Source: Burkholderiales bacterium
Lineage (GTDB): Bacteria > Pseudomonadota > Gammaproteobacteria > Burkholderiales > SG8-41
Assembly (NCBI GenBank): GCA_020854035.1
Contig: JADZGE010000019.1
Location: forward strand, 120,938-184,937
Direction: 5' to 3'
DNA: 64,000 nt
The position numbers and the translations under genes are program-made. Under the pieces are notes generated by a model. That model was not told the DNA's origin. It was given only the letters and a program-made list of their open reading frames with translations, and searched no databases. Shown here piece after piece: positions 34,693-42,624 of this stretch. Every line of letters begins with the position of its first letter. Position 1 is the first letter of the stretch.

Positions 34693-34813
34693 GATGAGGA
34701 TTGCCACGAAGGCGCGGAGGGCGCGGGGATTTCGGGGCATCCCTCGGAAACTTGCCGGGCCTTCCTCGGCGGTCTCTGCGTCTCGGCGGCGAGAATGAAA
34801 CAAGGAGCCACCC
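34693..34813 (+). other. Intergenic spacer with dispersed-repeat-like sequence
   Basis: The 121 bases before the selenoprotein gene contain CACGAAGGCGCGGAG and CTCTGCGTCTCGGCGG blocks, similar to the GCGGAG/CGCAGAGA spacer repeats scattered in many bacterial genomes. A related GCGGCGGAGAACGCGGAGGA block lies just after the gene (35370-35391). The spacer ends in an AAGGAG ribosome binding site for the ATG at 34814. Confidence 0.45.
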
Positions 34814-35359
34814 ATGAGCGAACCATCCGGCATCATCGATCCCAGCGCGGCGGGCGCCGCGACGAGCGTTGCCCCCGCGCAACGCCCCTCCAGTCTCGAG
34901 GGGAAGGTCGTGGGACTGCTCGACAACACCAAGGAGCAGGCCGACGTGATCCTCGACGCGATCGGCGCGGCGCTGCGCGAGCGCCACGGCGCCGCGCGTG
35001 TCGTCCTGCGGCGGAAAGAGCATTACTCGAAGCAGGCGCCCGGGAGTCTCATCGACGACATGGCCCGGGAGGTCGACGTCGCGATCGCCGCGCTGGGCGG
35101 GTGAGGCTCGTGCACGTTGTGCAGTGTGCACGACACGGTCGAGTTCGAGAAGCGCGGCGTGCCGGCTGCCGTGGTCATCACGGAGGCCTTCCGCAAGGCG
35201 GCCGAGTTCCAGTTCCGGGGCAGGGGAATGCCGGGGCACGGCTGGATCGAGTTGCCGCACCCGGTGAGCAGCCTCGCCCCGGAGGAAGTGCGCGCGCTCG
35301 CGGCTGCTCGCGTCGACGAGGTCGCGCGAGCGCTCACGCGGGCGGTCCAGCCGCGTTGA
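34814..35359 (+). CDS. UGSC-family selenoprotein (in-frame TGA read as selenocysteine at codon 97)
   Basis: A 181-residue protein if TGA at 35102-35104 is read as selenocysteine. The frame continues unbroken from the ATG (AAGGAG site, 34802-34807) through TGA to a TGA at 35357. The region around the codon reads GG-U-GSCTLCSVHD, which is the UGSC motif of the UGSC selenoprotein family known from marine metagenome surveys; C100 and C103 add UxxC and CxxC redox pairs. The N-terminal half (VGLLDNTKEQADVILDAIG) is a Rossmann-like alpha/beta segment; the C-terminal half has HDTVEFEKRGVPAAVVITEAF. A matching hairpin follows the TGA. Enzyme activity of the family is unknown. Treating the TGA as a stop would cut the domain in two and destroy its most conserved motif. 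Confidence 0.88.
35105..35138 (+). promoter_or_regulatory. Bacterial SECIS-like hairpin after the in-frame TGA
   Basis: Directly downstream of TGA, GUUGUGCA (35116-35123) pairs with UGCACGAC (35127-35134) with one G-U pair, closing a GUG loop at 35124-35126, about 20-22 bases after the TGA. The GUUG(UG)CA...UGCAC arrangement resembles the fdhF SECIS of E. coli, whose loop is at the same distance. An alternative pairing of TCGTGCAC with GTGCACGA (35109-35116 with 35126-35133) is also perfect. No folding energy was computed. Confidence 0.75.
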
Positions 35360-35518
35360 AGGTTACCGCGGCGGAGAACGCGGAGGAGACGGGGGTCGCT
35401 CCGTGGCAGGGACTCGAATCGCGGCGGTTCCACATGGTGTGAGCCGGGACCTTGCGGCCCGCCCGCCGGTGAGAAGAGAATCCGCGGTGGCCCATCGTGG
35501 TGCACCAAGGGGGGCAAT

Positions 35519-36256
35519 GTGGACCGAGCGCTGTGGATTTCCTGGTACGACCTGCCCGATGCCGGGCGCGACGCCTACCTCGCGTGGGCGCACGGCAGCT
35601 ACATGCCGGCGCTCGCGAAGCGGCCGGGCTTTCTCTACGCGGCGCACTTCAAGTCCGTGGTGGCGCAGGGCGAAGTGCCCGGGGGCGGGCGGCTCGCGCA
35701 CACGAAGGATCCGAAGGTTCCGGCGGGCAACGCCTACATCCTGATCTTCGGGGGGGAGACCGCGCACGCGTTCGCCCATCCCACGCCGCGCAAGCTCCAC
35801 GCGGAGCTCTCCGCGGAGGACCGGAGGATGCTCGCCCTGCGGCAGGGAGAACGCGTCAACATCTTCACGGAAGAGGCACGGGCCGATGGTTTCGACGCGG
35901 CGAAGCGCGAGCCGAATGCGGCGCTTTCTCCCTGCATCCAGCTCGGGAGCTTCCAGCCGGGGCCGGACGAGGCCGACGAGGACGACCTCCTCGCGTGGTA
36001 CGCGCAGTGCCGGATGCCGGCGATGACGCGGCTGCCGGGCTGCGTCGCGGTGCGCAAGACGGTATCCGTTTCCGGCTGGGCCAAGCACAGCGTGCTCTAC
36101 GAGTTCGTGTCGCTCGCCGAGCGGAACAACCGTTTTCCCGGCCACGAGAAGGGCCGCCCTGACGACGAGGCGTGGACCGATCGTCTCGTGCGGAAACTCC
36201 TCCATGCGCCGGGCTCGCCGAACGTCGCCGAGCGCATCGCGTTCGTCCTGAGGTAG
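35519..36256 (+). CDS. EthD-like protein with two repeated ferredoxin-like halves
   Basis: A 245-residue cytosolic protein. The start (RALWISWYDLPDAGRDAYLA) and the second half (LLAWYAQCRMPAMTRLPGCV) each have the pattern of a dimeric alpha/beta-barrel EthD/stress-responsive fold, including a W/Y-x-Y and a later MP-A-pattern, so the protein is a likely internal duplication. The start is GTG at 35519 after AAGGGGGG, four bases away. It lies between the selenoprotein gene and a Bug receptor, and abuts the latter (3-base gap), suggesting a small operon. Function unknown. Confidence 0.65.
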   Translation: MDRALWISWYDLPDAGRDAYLAWAHGSYMPALAKRPGFLYAAHFKSVVAQGEVPGGGRLAHTKDPKVPAGNAYILIFGGETAHAFAHPTPRKLHAELSAEDRRMLALRQGERVNIFTEEARADGFDAAKREPNAALSPCIQLGSFQPGPDEADEDDLLAWYAQCRMPAMTRLPGCVAVRKTVSVSGWAKHSVLYEFVSLAERNNRFPGHEKGRPDDEAWTDRLVRKLLHAPGSPNVAERIAFVLR

Positions 36257-36259
36257 CGC

Positions 36260-37261
36260 ATGCGGCCCCGGAACTCATCGCGCGGGCGCGGGAAAGCGGC
36301 GCTGCCGGCGTGCGTGCTCGCCTGCATCGCGTGGCTCCTCGCCCCGGCGGCGGAGGGGCAATCCTACCCCGCGAAACCCGTCCGTTACCTCGTGCCGATG
36401 TCGGCGGGCAGCGGCGCCGACACGATCGCGCGCATCACCGCGGCCGGCATGGCGCAGGCCCTGGGCCAGCAGGTGGTCGTGGAGAACCGCACGGGCGGAG
36501 CGGGCAATATCGGCGCCGAGGTCGCCGCGAAGTCGCCGCCGGATGGCTACACCGTGTTCCAGATGAGCATGACCCACGCGGTGAACGCCACGCTCTACCG
36601 CAAGCTTGCCTACGATCTCGGCCGCGATTTCTCGGCGGTGACGCTCGTCGCGAATTCCCCGTCGATGGTGGTGGTGCACCCGTCGCTGCCCGTGAAGTCC
36701 CTCGGCGAGCTGGTGAGGCTCGCGAAGGCAAGGCCGGGTGCGCTCTCCTACGCCTCCACGGGTTCGGGCACCGCGACGTTCATCGCCGCCGAGCTCTTCA
36801 AGAGCATGGCCCGCATCGATCTCCTGCACGTGCCCTATCGCGGCGGCGGTGAAGCGATCATCGCGGCGATGACGGGAGAGGTACCCGTTTACTTCGCGCC
36901 GATGGCGACCTCGCTGCCGCTCGCGCGGCAGGGCCGGCTGCGCCCGCTCGCGGTCACCACGCCCGCGCGCCTGCCCGCGCTGCCGGACTATCCGAGCGTC
37001 GCGGAGCTCGGCTATCCCGGCTACGAGGCCGGGAACTGGTACGGGCTCGTGGTGCCGGTCAAGGCGCCGAGGGAGGCGATCGCGGTGCTGCACGGGGCGG
37101 TCGTGGCCGCGCAGAAGAACCCGGATGTCGCGAAGCGCATGCAGGACCTCGGCTATGTCGCCGGGGGCAGCGAACCGGGCGAGTTTTCGCGCTACATCCG
37201 CGCCGAGATCGCCAAGATGGCGCGGATCCTGAAGCAGGTCGGCGCGACACCCGCGAACTGA
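36260..37261 (+). CDS. Bug/TctC-family solute receptor (2 of 7)
   Basis: A 333-residue periplasmic Bug receptor. Signal peptide of about 32 residues with a basic start (RPRNSSRGRGK) ending AEGQ, then QSYPAKPVRYLVPMSAGSGA and the loop QQVVVENRTGGAGNIGAE, with PPDGYTVFQMSMTHAVNATL. It starts 3 bases after the EthD-like gene, so it probably belongs to the UGSC cassette transcript and may deliver its substrate. No permease is adjacent. Confidence 0.9.
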   Translation: MRPRNSSRGRGKAALPACVLACIAWLLAPAAEGQSYPAKPVRYLVPMSAGSGADTIARITAAGMAQALGQQVVVENRTGGAGNIGAEVAAKSPPDGYTVFQMSMTHAVNATLYRKLAYDLGRDFSAVTLVANSPSMVVVHPSLPVKSLGELVRLAKARPGALSYASTGSGTATFIAAELFKSMARIDLLHVPYRGGGEAIIAAMTGEVPVYFAPMATSLPLARQGRLRPLAVTTPARLPALPDYPSVAELGYPGYEAGNWYGLVVPVKAPREAIAVLHGAVVAAQKNPDVAKRMQDLGYVAGGSEPGEFSRYIRAEIAKMARILKQVGATPAN

Positions 37262-37384
37262 CGGCGGAGCGCGGGCAACCTTGCGGCGTAGTCCCTGCCC
37301 GTTGTCAGTTTTTTTTACATGGCACCCTCGGCAGGTTCAGGTGTCATGCGCTAAGTTATTGAAATCGTTGCATATCAATCGCAA

Positions 37385-37400
37385 TGGCATGAATATTGCT
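37385..37400 (+). promoter_or_regulatory. Sigma-54 promoter before the PEP-CTERM gene
   Basis: TGGCAT-GAATA-TTGCT matches the -24/-12 consensus TGGCAC-N5-TTGCW with correct GG-to-GC spacing of 10 bases. A start near 37411 would give a leader of about 74 bases to the ATG at 37485. In Zoogloea and relatives, PEP-CTERM genes are controlled by RpoN with the PrsK-PrsR two-component system, which fits. A poorer TGGCAC at 37320 lacks the TTGC half. Confidence 0.62.
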
Positions 37401-37484
37401 AAATGCCATGCGGAAGACGAGTTTACAGCTCGATCTGGGGTTGCCGCGGATCAATTGTTCCACGATATGGAAAGGGATGCTGCC

Positions 37485-38126
37485 ATGAAGCTTGCACTGA
37501 AACGAACGCTTCTTGCTGGTGCCGTGGCCTTCGCCGCTCACACGCAGGCCGCGCCGATCACGGTGGAGGCGGACGATTTCGCGGCCGGTGCGCACATTAC
37601 AGGCGTCACCGGCGTGACGTTGTCCGCCATCGGCTCCTCTCCCGGAGACGGCCGGGTTTACTCGCTGGCGAATACCGTGTCCTCGGTGCAAATCACCGGG
37701 GCGCGAGGGTTCGGCAACACGAGCCCGGCCTTTCCCGGGTTCGAGGCCTCGTGGTTTTCCCCGACGGTCGAACTCAGAGCTGATTTCACTTCGCCCGTCG
37801 TGTTCGTTTCGATCGTCGGTCTGGCGGACGGCCCGACCGATACGGAGCTCGCTCGTATCGAGATCTACGATGGCTCGAACACCCTGCTCGATGCCACGGA
37901 CATAACGTTCGACAGCACGGAGCGGACGGTCAGCTTCGCTCGCGGATCCGCGGACATCGCCTACCTCATCGCGCGCAATCAGCTCTCCGCCAGTTTTGAT
38001 TCGTTCCTGCTCGATCACCTGACGTTCGACACGGGTGGGGCGCGGGTACCGGTGCCCGGCACGGTGTTGCTGCTGGGGGCCGGTTTGCTGGGCGTGGCAG
38101 TGGCACGCCGCCGCCGGAGCACCTGA
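37485..38126 (+). CDS. PEP-CTERM-sorted exported protein
   Basis: A 213-residue secreted protein: signal peptide of about 23 residues (ALKRTLLAGAVAFAAHTQAA), a beta-rich middle of unknown fold, and a C-terminal sorting tail from about residue 188: VPVPGTVLLLGAGLLGVAVA followed by RRRRST. The VP-x-P-GT start, membrane helix and Arg cluster define a PEP-CTERM-type signal cut by exosortase. The ATG follows AAAGGGATGC. This is GC-poorer and less biased in codon use than its neighbours. Linked here to a sigma-54 promoter. No exosortase gene is in the window. Confidence 0.88.
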   Translation: MKLALKRTLLAGAVAFAAHTQAAPITVEADDFAAGAHITGVTGVTLSAIGSSPGDGRVYSLANTVSSVQITGARGFGNTSPAFPGFEASWFSPTVELRADFTSPVVFVSIVGLADGPTDTELARIEIYDGSNTLLDATDITFDSTERTVSFARGSADIAYLIARNQLSASFDSFLLDHLTFDTGGARVPVPGTVLLLGAGLLGVAVARRRRST

Positions 38127-38148
38127 ACCGGACGATCGGGTAGCGAAG

Positions 38149-38182
38149 ACGCCTCGGCCGCGCGAGCGGCGGAGGCGTTATT
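38149..38182 (+). terminator. Probable intrinsic terminator after the PEP-CTERM gene
   Basis: ACGCCTC (38149-38155) pairs with GAGGCGT (38172-38178), and inner GCCGC pairs with GCGGC around a GCGA loop. The hairpin is followed by TATT, a weak T-tract. It lies 23 bases after the stop and before the convergent CMD gene. Confidence 0.5.
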
Positions 38183-38257
38183 CAGTACGACTCCCGCGGG
38201 AGCGATGCGGGCTGCGCCGCGGGCGCATGCGTCATCCCCGCCGGCCGGGTCGCGCGG

Positions 38258-38704
38258 CTACAGCAGCCGCGACTTGTAGCGCGGGTTCTTCTTCATCTTC
38301 TTCCGCTCTTCGAGGATCTCGGTGAACTGGCGCACGGCGTTCGCGAGCGCCGGCCAGCCCGCGTAGTGCCCGACCTGGATGATCACTTCGCAGATCTCCC
38401 GCTTCGTCAGGCCGAGGTGCAGCGAGGAGAGGTAATGCGAGTGGTTGCCGCTTGGTCGCGCGAGCGCGATGTTGGCGGCGAGCGTCACGAGCTGGCGATC
38501 GCGGAGCGACAGCCCGTCGCGCCCCCACACGTCGCCGAAGAGATGCCCGACCGACAGGTCGTACATGTCCGGGTAGAGCGCCTTCTGGTTGAGCATGAGC
38601 TTCTCGCGTCCCATCCGCTTCAGCACCTTCATGCCGCGCTCGAAGCGCTCGTCGTAATCGCGCCCCCTCGGCGCGTGCTTCCTGGCGCCTGCCCTGCCTG
38701 CCAT
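38258..38704 (-). CDS. Carboxymuconolactone decarboxylase/AhpD-fold protein
   Basis: A 148-residue helical protein of the CMD family, with VTLAANIALARPSGNHSHY and the segment GLTKREICEVIIQVGHYAGW. No CxxC redox pair is present, so the peroxidase-type AhpD activity is unlikely and a decarboxylase or structural role is more probable; the true substrate is unknown. The ATG at 38704 has GGGAGAG upstream. Its C-terminus is Lys/Arg-rich. Confidence 0.82.
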   Translation of the reverse strand: MAGRAGARKHAPRGRDYDERFERGMKVLKRMGREKLMLNQKALYPDMYDLSVGHLFGDVWGRDGLSLRDRQLVTLAANIALARPSGNHSHYLSSLHLGLTKREICEVIIQVGHYAGWPALANAVRQFTEILEERKKMKKNPRYKSRLL

Positions 38705-38875
38705 TGCATCTCTCCCGGTCGAGGTCCCGCCGGATTCTTCACGGGAGCGGCGCGTGCGTCAAGCGAGCGCCGCGGGAACGAGTGCATGTTCCCGCGGACG
38801 GTTCGCGCGCCGCGCCGCTTGGCACGAGCCGCCGCGGCGGGCTACGATGGCGCCACAACGAGGAGGACAGCGGGA

Positions 38876-39904
38876 ATGCTCGATGGGCACGTTTCGCGGC
38901 GCACGCCGCGCCCCGGGCGCCGCCTGCCGGCGGTTTGCGCGCTGGCGCTCGCGCCGGCCCTGCTGGCAGCCGCCGGCGCGGCAGGTGCGCAGAGCGCCGC
39001 CGCTTACCCCGCGAAGTCGATCCGCCTCGTCGTGCCGAGCGCGCCGGGCGGGGGCACCGACATCATCGCGCGCCTGATCGCGCAGGGATTGACCGATGCC
39101 TGGGGCCAGCAGGTCGTGGTGGACAACCGCGGCGGCGCCGGCGGCATGGCCGGCGTGACGATCGTGGCGAAGCAATCGGCCGCGGACGGCTACACGATGC
39201 TCCTCGGGAGCGTCGGCCACATTTCCTTCGTGCCCGCGGTCCGCGCCAACCCGGGGTTCGACCCGCGGCAGGACCTGACGCCGATCTCGCTCGCCGCGGT
39301 GCAGCCCTTCGTGCTCGCGGCATCGAACGCGCTGCCGGTGAAATCGGTCAAGGATCTCGTCGCGCTCGCGAAGGCGAAGCCCGGCACGATCACCTACGGC
39401 TCGGGAGGCTCGGGCGCGGCGTCGCACCTCGGTGTCGAGCTGATGATGCTGGGCGGCGGATTCAGGATGCTCCACGTACCCTACAAGGGCAGCAATCCGG
39501 CGATCACCGCGCTGATGAGCGGGGAACTCAACGTCGCGATGGCGGGTCTTGCCACCGTGCTCCCGCACGCGCGCGCGGGAAGGCTCAAGGCGCTCGCCGT
39601 GACGAGCGAAAAACGCACCCACTCCGCGCCGGACGTGCCCACCATCGCCGAAGCCGGCGTGCCGGGTTACAAGTTCGATGTCTGGTACGGGCTCGCCTTC
39701 CCGGGGGCGACTCCGGCGCCGCTCGTGAAAAAGACCAACGCCGAAGTCGTGCGGCAAGTGCAGTCGCCCGAGGTGGCCGCCCGCTTCGCGAAGGTAGGCG
39801 TGGAACCGCGCACCAATACGCCCGAGGCGTTCGCGAAGCTCGTCCGGGAGGAGATCGTGACCTGGACCAGGGTGGCGAAGGCGGCGGGGATCAAGCCCGA
39901 ATAG
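38876..39904 (+). CDS. Bug/TctC-family solute receptor (3 of 7)
   Basis: A 342-residue Bug receptor with a long Arg/Pro-rich start and a signal-peptide helix (AVCALALAPALLAAAGAAGA). Motifs: KSIRLVVPSAPGGGTDIIAR, QQVVVDNRGGAGGMAGV and DGYTMLLGSVGHISFVPAV. Starts with an AGGAGGACAG site. TACGAT at 38842-38847 may be its -10. It is followed 52 bases later by an MDR-family gene on the same strand. Confidence 0.9.
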   Translation: MLDGHVSRRTPRPGRRLPAVCALALAPALLAAAGAAGAQSAAAYPAKSIRLVVPSAPGGGTDIIARLIAQGLTDAWGQQVVVDNRGGAGGMAGVTIVAKQSAADGYTMLLGSVGHISFVPAVRANPGFDPRQDLTPISLAAVQPFVLAASNALPVKSVKDLVALAKAKPGTITYGSGGSGAASHLGVELMMLGGGFRMLHVPYKGSNPAITALMSGELNVAMAGLATVLPHARAGRLKALAVTSEKRTHSAPDVPTIAEAGVPGYKFDVWYGLAFPGATPAPLVKKTNAEVVRQVQSPEVAARFAKVGVEPRTNTPEAFAKLVREEIVTWTRVAKAAGIKPE

Positions 39905-39956
39905 GGAATCCGCCGGGTCGCTGCCGGCCGGTTTCCCTCCCCAAGGTGGAGAGGAA

Positions 39957-40961
39957 ATGCAGGAGCTCATGAAGGCAATCTGGCTTACCGAAACCGGCGC
40001 GCCCGAAGTGCTGAAGTACGTCGATCGGCCGAAGCCGAAGCCCGGACCCGGAGAAGTGCTGGTGAAGGCGCACTCGATCGGCGTGTGCATGCCCGAAACG
40101 TACGTGCGCAAGGGCACCTACCGCTGGATGCCGCCGCTGCCGGTCATCCCCGGCATCGAGATGAGCGGCACCGTCGTCGAGGCGGGGGCCGGTGTCACGA
40201 AACTGCGGGTCGGGCAGAACGTGTTCGTCTGCGCGCGCGAGTTCAGGGAACGAAGTGGCTGCTACGCCGAGTACCTCGCCGCGAACGAGAACCTGATCTA
40301 CGCGCTGCCCGCCGGGGTCGATCTCGAGCAGGCGGCGGGGCTCGCGAACTACCAGGTCGCGTGGCATCTGCTCAACTCGGCGTTGAAGGGCTTCGAGTAC
40401 GACTCGGCGCTCATCGTCGCGGCGGCCGGCGGTGTCGGCACCGGACTCGTGCAGCTCGCGAAAGCCGCGGGCAGGCGCGTGATCGGCGTGGTGAGCTCGG
40501 CGGAGCGCGCCGCGTACGCCCGGGCGCAGGGCGCGGACGCGATCGTGGACCGCAGGCGCGGCAGCGTCGTCGATCAGGTGAAGGAGCTGACCGGCGGGCG
40601 CGGCGTCGACCTCGTGCTCGACCCCGCGGGCGGCCCGACCATGACTTCCTACTTCGAGTGCCTCGGCCGCTTCGGCATGCTCGTGCTGTACGGCAACATC
40701 GAGGGCCGGCCGAGCGGCGATATCCACTCGGCCATCGCGGGAGCGCCCTGGCGCAGTTCCGCGTACCGCTACTTCACGATGCACACGCTCGACGACTGGC
40801 CGGAGCTGCGCGCGAAGTGCACGCACGAATTGATCCGGCTCCTCGCGAACGGCACGATCCGGGTCCCGATCCACGAGCGCATCCCGCTCGCCGAAGCGCC
40901 CCGCGCGCACCGGGTGTTCGAGTCCGGGAAGGTGATGGGGAAGCTCATCATGAAGCCTTGA
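39957..40961 (+). CDS. Medium-chain dehydrogenase/quinone-oxidoreductase-like protein
   Basis: A 334-residue MDR-family protein of the zinc-free NADPH:quinone oxidoreductase branch: N-terminal GroES-like fold with PGPGEVLVKAHSIGVC and VIPGIEMSGTVVEAGAG, then Rossmann motif AAAGGVGTGLVQLAKAAG. It lacks the structural-zinc Cys cluster of alcohol dehydrogenases. The ATG at 39957 follows GGAGAGGAA; an ATG 12 bases later (MKAIW) is also possible. Likely oxidises or reduces an alkene/quinone-type substrate. It is downstream of a Bug receptor. Confidence 0.87.
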   Translation: MQELMKAIWLTETGAPEVLKYVDRPKPKPGPGEVLVKAHSIGVCMPETYVRKGTYRWMPPLPVIPGIEMSGTVVEAGAGVTKLRVGQNVFVCAREFRERSGCYAEYLAANENLIYALPAGVDLEQAAGLANYQVAWHLLNSALKGFEYDSALIVAAAGGVGTGLVQLAKAAGRRVIGVVSSAERAAYARAQGADAIVDRRRGSVVDQVKELTGGRGVDLVLDPAGGPTMTSYFECLGRFGMLVLYGNIEGRPSGDIHSAIAGAPWRSSAYRYFTMHTLDDWPELRAKCTHELIRLLANGTIRVPIHERIPLAEAPRAHRVFESGKVMGKLIMKP

Positions 40962-41034
40962 GTGCGCTGGGGTCGGAACCCTGGGAGATTCCAACGAAGG
41001 GTCCTCACCCGGGAGCGACAACGCCGCCGCGACG

Positions 41035-42246
41035 CTAGTTCCTGCCGATATGCGGCGGAATCTTGCGCTTGTAGCCCGTCAATTCCTCCGCGATCCTGAA
41101 GCGCGTCGGGAAGGGGAACGAGATGTGCTTCTGGATGAGGGCGTCGCGCACGTACTTCTCGATCGGCATACCCTGGATGACGCCCATGCCGCCGAAGAGC
41201 TCCATGCCCTGCTCGGTCAGGCGCTGCACCGCGGTGCCGGTGAAGGCGAGCGCCATCAGCTCGTAGGGCTGCCACGGCAGGTTGCCGTCCTCGAAGGCCT
41301 CGGGATGATCCTTGGCCCATGCCGCGGTGTAGATCAGCCGCCGCGCCGCCTCGAGGTTCGTCGCCATGTCGGCGAGAAAGAGGCCCACCGCCTGGTGCTT
41401 GACGACGTGCTTCCCGCCGGAGACCCGCTCCTTGACGTAGTCGATCGTCGCCTCCAGCGCCGAGCGCCCGAGACCCAGCGTCAGCGCCGCGATGGTGACG
41501 TGCGTGCCCATGTCGGTGCGGCCCTTCGGAGCGGGCCCGAGGATGCGGCCCTTCGGCACGCGCACGTTGTCGAAGAACATCTCCGCGTTGTCGCCGATCC
41601 TGCGGCCGATCTTGGACATCGGGCGGCGCACGAGGCCGGGCGAGTCGCCCTCGACGAGAAACGCCTGGATGCCGGCGTCGGTCTGCGCCATGGTGACGAT
41701 CAGCTTGGAGAGGTAGCCCACCGTCTGGAAGTTCTTCGCGCCGTTGATGATCCAGGACCCGTCGGGCTGCTCGACGGCGCGGGTCTTCAGCTTCACGTCC
41801 ACGGGCGTCTCGGTGTAGTAATCGAAGCCGAGATCGGTGTCGGGCTCGTGGATCGCGACCGTCGTGAAGTAGAGGTCGTCGCCGACAAAACGGGGCACGA
41901 AGTAGTCGCGCTGCTCCTGCGTCATCCTCAACTCGAACCAGTCGCGCGCGCGCCGCGCCGTCAGCATGTAGTAATAGGCCGTGCCGATGTCGGCGGCGGC
42001 CAGCTCCTCCGCGATGAGGCACGCTGTCAGGTGATCCGACGCTCCCGCGCCGCCGTTCTCCTCCGAGAGCGCGAAGGTGCGGAAACCGAGTTGCGAGCCC
42101 TTCTTGAGCGTCTCCCACGGAATGCGGTCTTCCCAGTTCGGCTTCCGGTCGAGTTCCAGGGCGTAGGGCTTGATTTCCTTTTCCGCGAATTCCCGCGCGA
42201 GGTCGCGGAACGCGATCTGCTGCTCGTTCAACCGGATGTCGAACAC
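41035..42246 (-). CDS. Acyl-CoA dehydrogenase-like flavoprotein, paralogue A
   Basis: A 403-residue ACAD-fold protein (FAD-binding helical plus beta-barrel domain). FAD and acyl-CoA features are present, for example YFTTVAIHEPDTDLGF-type segments and VEQPDGSWIINGAKNFQT. In the C-terminal stretch RDALIQKHISFPFPTRF the position aligned with the catalytic Glu of MCAD (YEGT) is Ser376, so the usual base is absent. It is a close paralogue (about 70% by eye) of the protein at 50621. Divergent from the alpha/beta hydrolase gene. Activity is uncertain. Confidence 0.83.
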   Translation of the reverse strand: MFDIRLNEQQIAFRDLAREFAEKEIKPYALELDRKPNWEDRIPWETLKKGSQLGFRTFALSEENGGAGASDHLTACLIAEELAAADIGTAYYYMLTARRARDWFELRMTQEQRDYFVPRFVGDDLYFTTVAIHEPDTDLGFDYYTETPVDVKLKTRAVEQPDGSWIINGAKNFQTVGYLSKLIVTMAQTDAGIQAFLVEGDSPGLVRRPMSKIGRRIGDNAEMFFDNVRVPKGRILGPAPKGRTDMGTHVTIAALTLGLGRSALEATIDYVKERVSGGKHVVKHQAVGLFLADMATNLEAARRLIYTAAWAKDHPEAFEDGNLPWQPYELMALAFTGTAVQRLTEQGMELFGGMGVIQGMPIEKYVRDALIQKHISFPFPTRFRIAEELTGYKRKIPPHIGRN

Positions 42247-42624
42247 GGTGGTCTCCCTTGAGTGAAGTCGTGCCGCGCGCGCGGGCGCCGCGCCGCGATT
42301 CCCTGCCCGGCGGGATTCTTTCCGGCCGCATGCCGCGCGTCAAGTGCGTTCGGATAGTGAACTGGCGCCGCGCCGTGGGCGCCCATGGCCATGGTTTACA
42401 CTTGCCTCCGCCACCGGTCTCCGCTCCCGCCCGCCTCTCTGAAGGATCGCAAGACACCATCCATGCGGGAGGGGACAAGGCATCGTACATCCCGCTGCCG
42501 GTCGTGCCGCGCAAGGCGTGACCGGACCGGGGCTGTCGCATGACGGCGCTTCGCGCCGTGGCCTGCGCATTCCTGTGGCATGATCGGCTTTCGACGAAGC
42601 GCATTACGTACCACGGGAGGGACA
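42247..42624. other. 378-base divergent intergenic region
   Basis: Lies between the acyl-CoA dehydrogenase-like gene (minus) and the alpha/beta hydrolase gene (plus). It should hold both promoters, but no convincing -35/-10 pair was found on either strand. Short open frames here lack ribosome binding sites and are not supported as genes. Confidence 0.6.

Noticed and set aside
34814..35104. The selenoprotein gene as two separate genes split by a stop codon
   Set aside because: The frame continues exactly in phase after TGA, the split falls in the conserved UGSC motif, and the downstream half lacks its own ribosome binding site.
42258..42521. A possible 87-codon plus-strand gene in the divergent gap
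   Set aside because: Pro/Arg-rich, no ribosome binding site, no recognisable motif, and a natural promoter region for two divergent genes.
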